DNA of 64,000 bases, from NCBI GenBank assembly GCA_027491235.1, contig JAIXWO010000022.1, positions 124,001 to 188,000 of the forward strand, in the 5' to 3' direction. The position numbers and the translations under genes were made by a program. Shown here one piece after another: positions 62,505 through 64,000 of the stretch. The DNA is from Sphingomonadales bacterium. Its GTDB lineage: Bacteria; Pseudomonadota; Alphaproteobacteria; Sphingomonadales; Sphingomonadaceae. A model generated the notes under the pieces. That model was not told the DNA's origin. It did not search any database and was given only the letters and a program-made list of their open reading frames with translations. Numbering within the stretch: the stretch's first letter is position 1; each line of letters starts with the position of its first letter.

Positions 62505-62649
62505 AGCATCGTTGTAAGAAAAATTTCTCAAGGTACAACTATTAATTGGAGCGGCACTATGCGCTTCGTACCCCTTGGCGCGTTTGTTTCATAAGCCCTT
62601 AGATATCCCCCCACTGGCCATTCCCCCAACCCTCCGCTAACGCCGCCGC

Positions 62650-63462
62650 ATGCCAGAACTCCCAGAAGTCGAAACCACTGTGCGTGGTCTGCGCCAAGTC
62701 CTTGAGGGGCAGCGGCTGACGCATGTTGAGGCGCGGCGGGCGGATTTGCGGTGGCCTTTTCCGGTCGATCTGCGGCAGCGGATGCAAGGCGCGACGGTCA
62801 CGAGCCTTGGGCGGCGCGCGAAATACGGGCTGATCCATACCGACCGGGGCGATACGATGGTGTTCCACCTCGGCATGTCGGGCCGCTGGCGGATTGATCC
62901 GGACGAAATCGGCAAGCACGGGCATCTGGTGGTGGAGACGGCGGGTGGAACGCAGTTGGTGCTCGATGATCCGCGGCGCTTTGGGTCGGTTGATCTGGTG
63001 CGCACCGATGCGGTCGACCTCTATCGCGGCTTTGTCCGCATGGGGCCGGAGCCGTTGGAAGATCAATTTACGGCCCGTGTTCTCGCCAAGGCGCTGGAAG
63101 GGCGGGCGGCGCCCATCAAGGCGATGCTGCTCGATCAGCGCATCGTGGCGGGTCTCGGCAATATCTATGTGTGTGAGGCGCTGAACATGGCGGGCATCGC
63201 GCCGGGCCGGGCCGGGGGCCAGATAGCGACCGCGCGGCTGGAGAAGTTGGTGGTGGCGATCAAAGAGGTGTTGGCGGCGGCGATTGAGGCGGGTGGCTCT
63301 ACCCTGCGGGATTATGCGCGGCCGGATGGCGAGCTCGGCTATTTCTTCAAGCAATGGCGCGTTTATGGGCGCGAGGGCGAGGCGTGCGTCTGCGGTTCGG
63401 TCGTCCAGCGGCGGGTGGATAGTGGCCGATCCACCTTTTACTGCGCGAAATGCCAGCGCTGA
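62650..63462 (+). CDS. mutM: Formamidopyrimidine-DNA glycosylase
   Basis: A 270-residue Fpg/MutM that removes 8-oxoguanine and related lesions. The catalytic Pro and Glu follow the start Met in MPELPEVETTVRGL, the beta-turn Lys is in GRRAKYGLIHTDRG, and the C-terminal zinc finger has CVCGSVVQRR and CAKCQR. The Met must be the true start, since Pro-2 is the nucleophile. It precedes rpsT by 100 nt. Confidence 0.98.
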   Translation: MPELPEVETTVRGLRQVLEGQRLTHVEARRADLRWPFPVDLRQRMQGATVTSLGRRAKYGLIHTDRGDTMVFHLGMSGRWRIDPDEIGKHGHLVVETAGGTQLVLDDPRRFGSVDLVRTDAVDLYRGFVRMGPEPLEDQFTARVLAKALEGRAAPIKAMLLDQRIVAGLGNIYVCEALNMAGIAPGRAGGQIATARLEKLVVAIKEVLAAAIEAGGSTLRDYARPDGELGYFFKQWRVYGREGEACVCGSVVQRRVDSGRSTFYCAKCQR

Positions 63463-63465
63463 TGG

Positions 63466-63494
63466 TTGACCTGCCCGACAGACACCGATAAAGG
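63466..63494 (+). promoter_or_regulatory. Putative promoter of rpsT
   Basis: TTGACC at 63466-63471 followed after 17 nt by TAAAGG at 63489-63494 gives a sigma-70-type spacing, about 70 nt before the rpsT start. The -10 is a weak match, as is usual in this class. Called from sequence only. Confidence 0.4.
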
Positions 63495-63562
63495 GCCGCC
63501 TTCACGCAGGTGCGGATGATTCCGCGCCGCTTTTGTTTCGGACAGATTTGAGGTCATACGAT

Positions 63563-63826
63563 ATGGCGAATACGCCGCAAGCCAAGAAGCGCATCCGTCG
63601 CAACGCTCGTCGTGCGGTGGTCAACCATAACCGTATCAGCCGCATCCGCACCTTCGTAAAGAAGGTTGAAGCTGCGATCGAAGCGGGCGACAAGACCGAA
63701 GCCGCAACCGCGCTTCAGGCCGCCCAGCCGGAAATGGCGCGTGGCATTGCAACAGGTGTTCTCCACAAGAATACGGTCGCGCGGAAGTTTTCGCGCTTGA
63801 CCAAGAAGGTTGCTGCGCTGGCCTAA
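63563..63826 (+). CDS. rpsT: 30S ribosomal protein S20
   Basis: An 87-residue basic protein of the small ribosomal subunit. [20 protein letters not shown] and [17 protein letters not shown] are the S20 signature, and [20 protein letters not shown] closes it. The start ATG is at 63563; an upstream in-frame Met would add ten residues not found in S20. A GAGGT sequence lies about 10 nt upstream. An intrinsic terminator follows. Confidence 0.97.
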   Translation: MANTPQAKKRIRRNARRAVVNHNRISRIRTFVKKVEAAIEAGDKTEAATALQAAQPEMARGIATGVLHKNTVARKFSRLTKKVAALA

Positions 63827-63849
63827 GCCTTCGACCTCGATCGAATTTG

Positions 63850-63882
63850 AGCCTGTCGGAACCATTCCGGCAGGCTTTTTTC
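63850..63882 (+). terminator. Intrinsic terminator after rpsT
   Basis: AGCCTGTCGGAA (63850-63861) pairs with TTCCGGCAGGCT (63866-63877), with one G-T wobble, around CCAT, and is followed by a run of T. It is 24 nt after the rpsT stop. Confidence 0.85.
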
Positions 63883-63899
63883 GTTGTGCGGTGCGGCAA

Positions 63900-64000
63900 T
63901 TCCCAAGATTGGCTTCTAACCGCGATTCGTTCGTTTTCATTCTGGTTTATTTCAAATTTAATCATTTAAAAACAATGATTTAGTCCAAAATTTACAAATT
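63900..64000. other. AT-rich window end
   Basis: The last 100 nt are much richer in A and T than the rest (for example TTTAATCATTTAAAAACAAT). No coding frame and no consensus DnaA box (TTATCCACA) are seen. In sphingomonads dnaA often follows mutM-rpsT, so this could be a dnaA promoter or origin-flanking region; that is inference from gene order. Confidence 0.4.

Noticed and set aside
1-64000. rRNA, tRNA or CRISPR features
   Set aside because: No tRNA-like cloverleaf with a TTCGA-type T-loop was found in any gap, no rRNA sequence was recognised, and no regularly spaced direct repeats were seen.
63900-64000. Replication origin in the AT-rich end
   Set aside because: No consensus DnaA box was seen in these 100 nt, so the origin itself cannot be called here.

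Overview
The window looks like 64 kb of chromosome from an alphaproteobacterium, most likely a member of the Sphingomonadales. The reasons are the GC-rich coding sequence (around 60 % by eye), the Flp/Cpa pilus genes, purS-purQ arranged as in alphaproteobacteria, the ubiE-ubiB / coaBC-dut and mutM-rpsT neighbourhood that I associate with the dnaA/oriC region of sphingomonads, and intergenic palindromes of the kind common in that order. The genus is not determinable from what I can see. No rRNA, tRNA, CRISPR array, transposase or integrase was found.

Layout. 1-1.8 kb: cpaA-cpaB-cpaC (Flp pilus; cpaC cut by the window edge). 1.9-6.3 kb: a DadA-like oxidoreductase, then ispH-thrB-rnhA-DUF1508 on the minus strand. 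5.7-7.0 kb: a lipoprotein and a MOSC protein. 7.0-12.4 kb: a tandem glycine riboswitch followed by gcvT-gcvH-gcvPA-gcvPB and a DUF938 methyltransferase, nearly all joined by 4-nt overlaps. 12.4-15.5 kb: acyl-CoA synthetase, acyl-CoA dehydrogenase, small membrane protein. 15.5-25.5 kb: GST, DMT transporter, proS (eukaryote/archaeal-like type), DUF4010 protein, nupC, phosphatase, GntR regulator, nitroreductase, a lone phage/GTA-type holin, a REP-like palindrome and a DUF885 metallopeptidase. 25.5-46.5 kb: prolyl oligopeptidase, guaA, GNAT, membrane fatty-acid hydroxylase, PAP2 protein, panB, then the yfgM-like/bamB/der envelope-and-ribosome group, HNH protein, gluQ, cobalamin adenosyltransferase, hbd, a queuosine-precursor transporter, argB, ung, an enoyl-CoA hydratase and others. 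46.6-46.9 kb: a strongly structured candidate non-coding RNA. 47-55.5 kb: GGDEF-EAL protein, aldehyde dehydrogenase, DEAD-box helicase with a charged/proline tail, GST, SH3 protein, hydroxyacid dehydrogenase, purQ-purS. 55.6-61.0 kb: the minus-strand run ubiE-ubiB-[ccdA-ccdB]-coaBC-dut-thiF, with a toxin-antitoxin pair lodged inside it. 61.0-62.6 kb: an accessory islet of palindromic repeats and one unrecognised gene. 62.6-64 kb: mutM, rpsT with its terminator, and an AT-rich end.

Most genes are housekeeping. The glycine cleavage block is the clearest integrated unit: the riboswitch senses glycine and the operon degrades it to feed one-carbon metabolism. Two genes touch the queuosine pathway (gluQ and a YhhQ-type transporter). 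The parts that ordinary annotation does not explain are the 46.6-46.9 kb RNA, the ccdAB insertion in a core operon, and the 61.0-62.6 kb islet.
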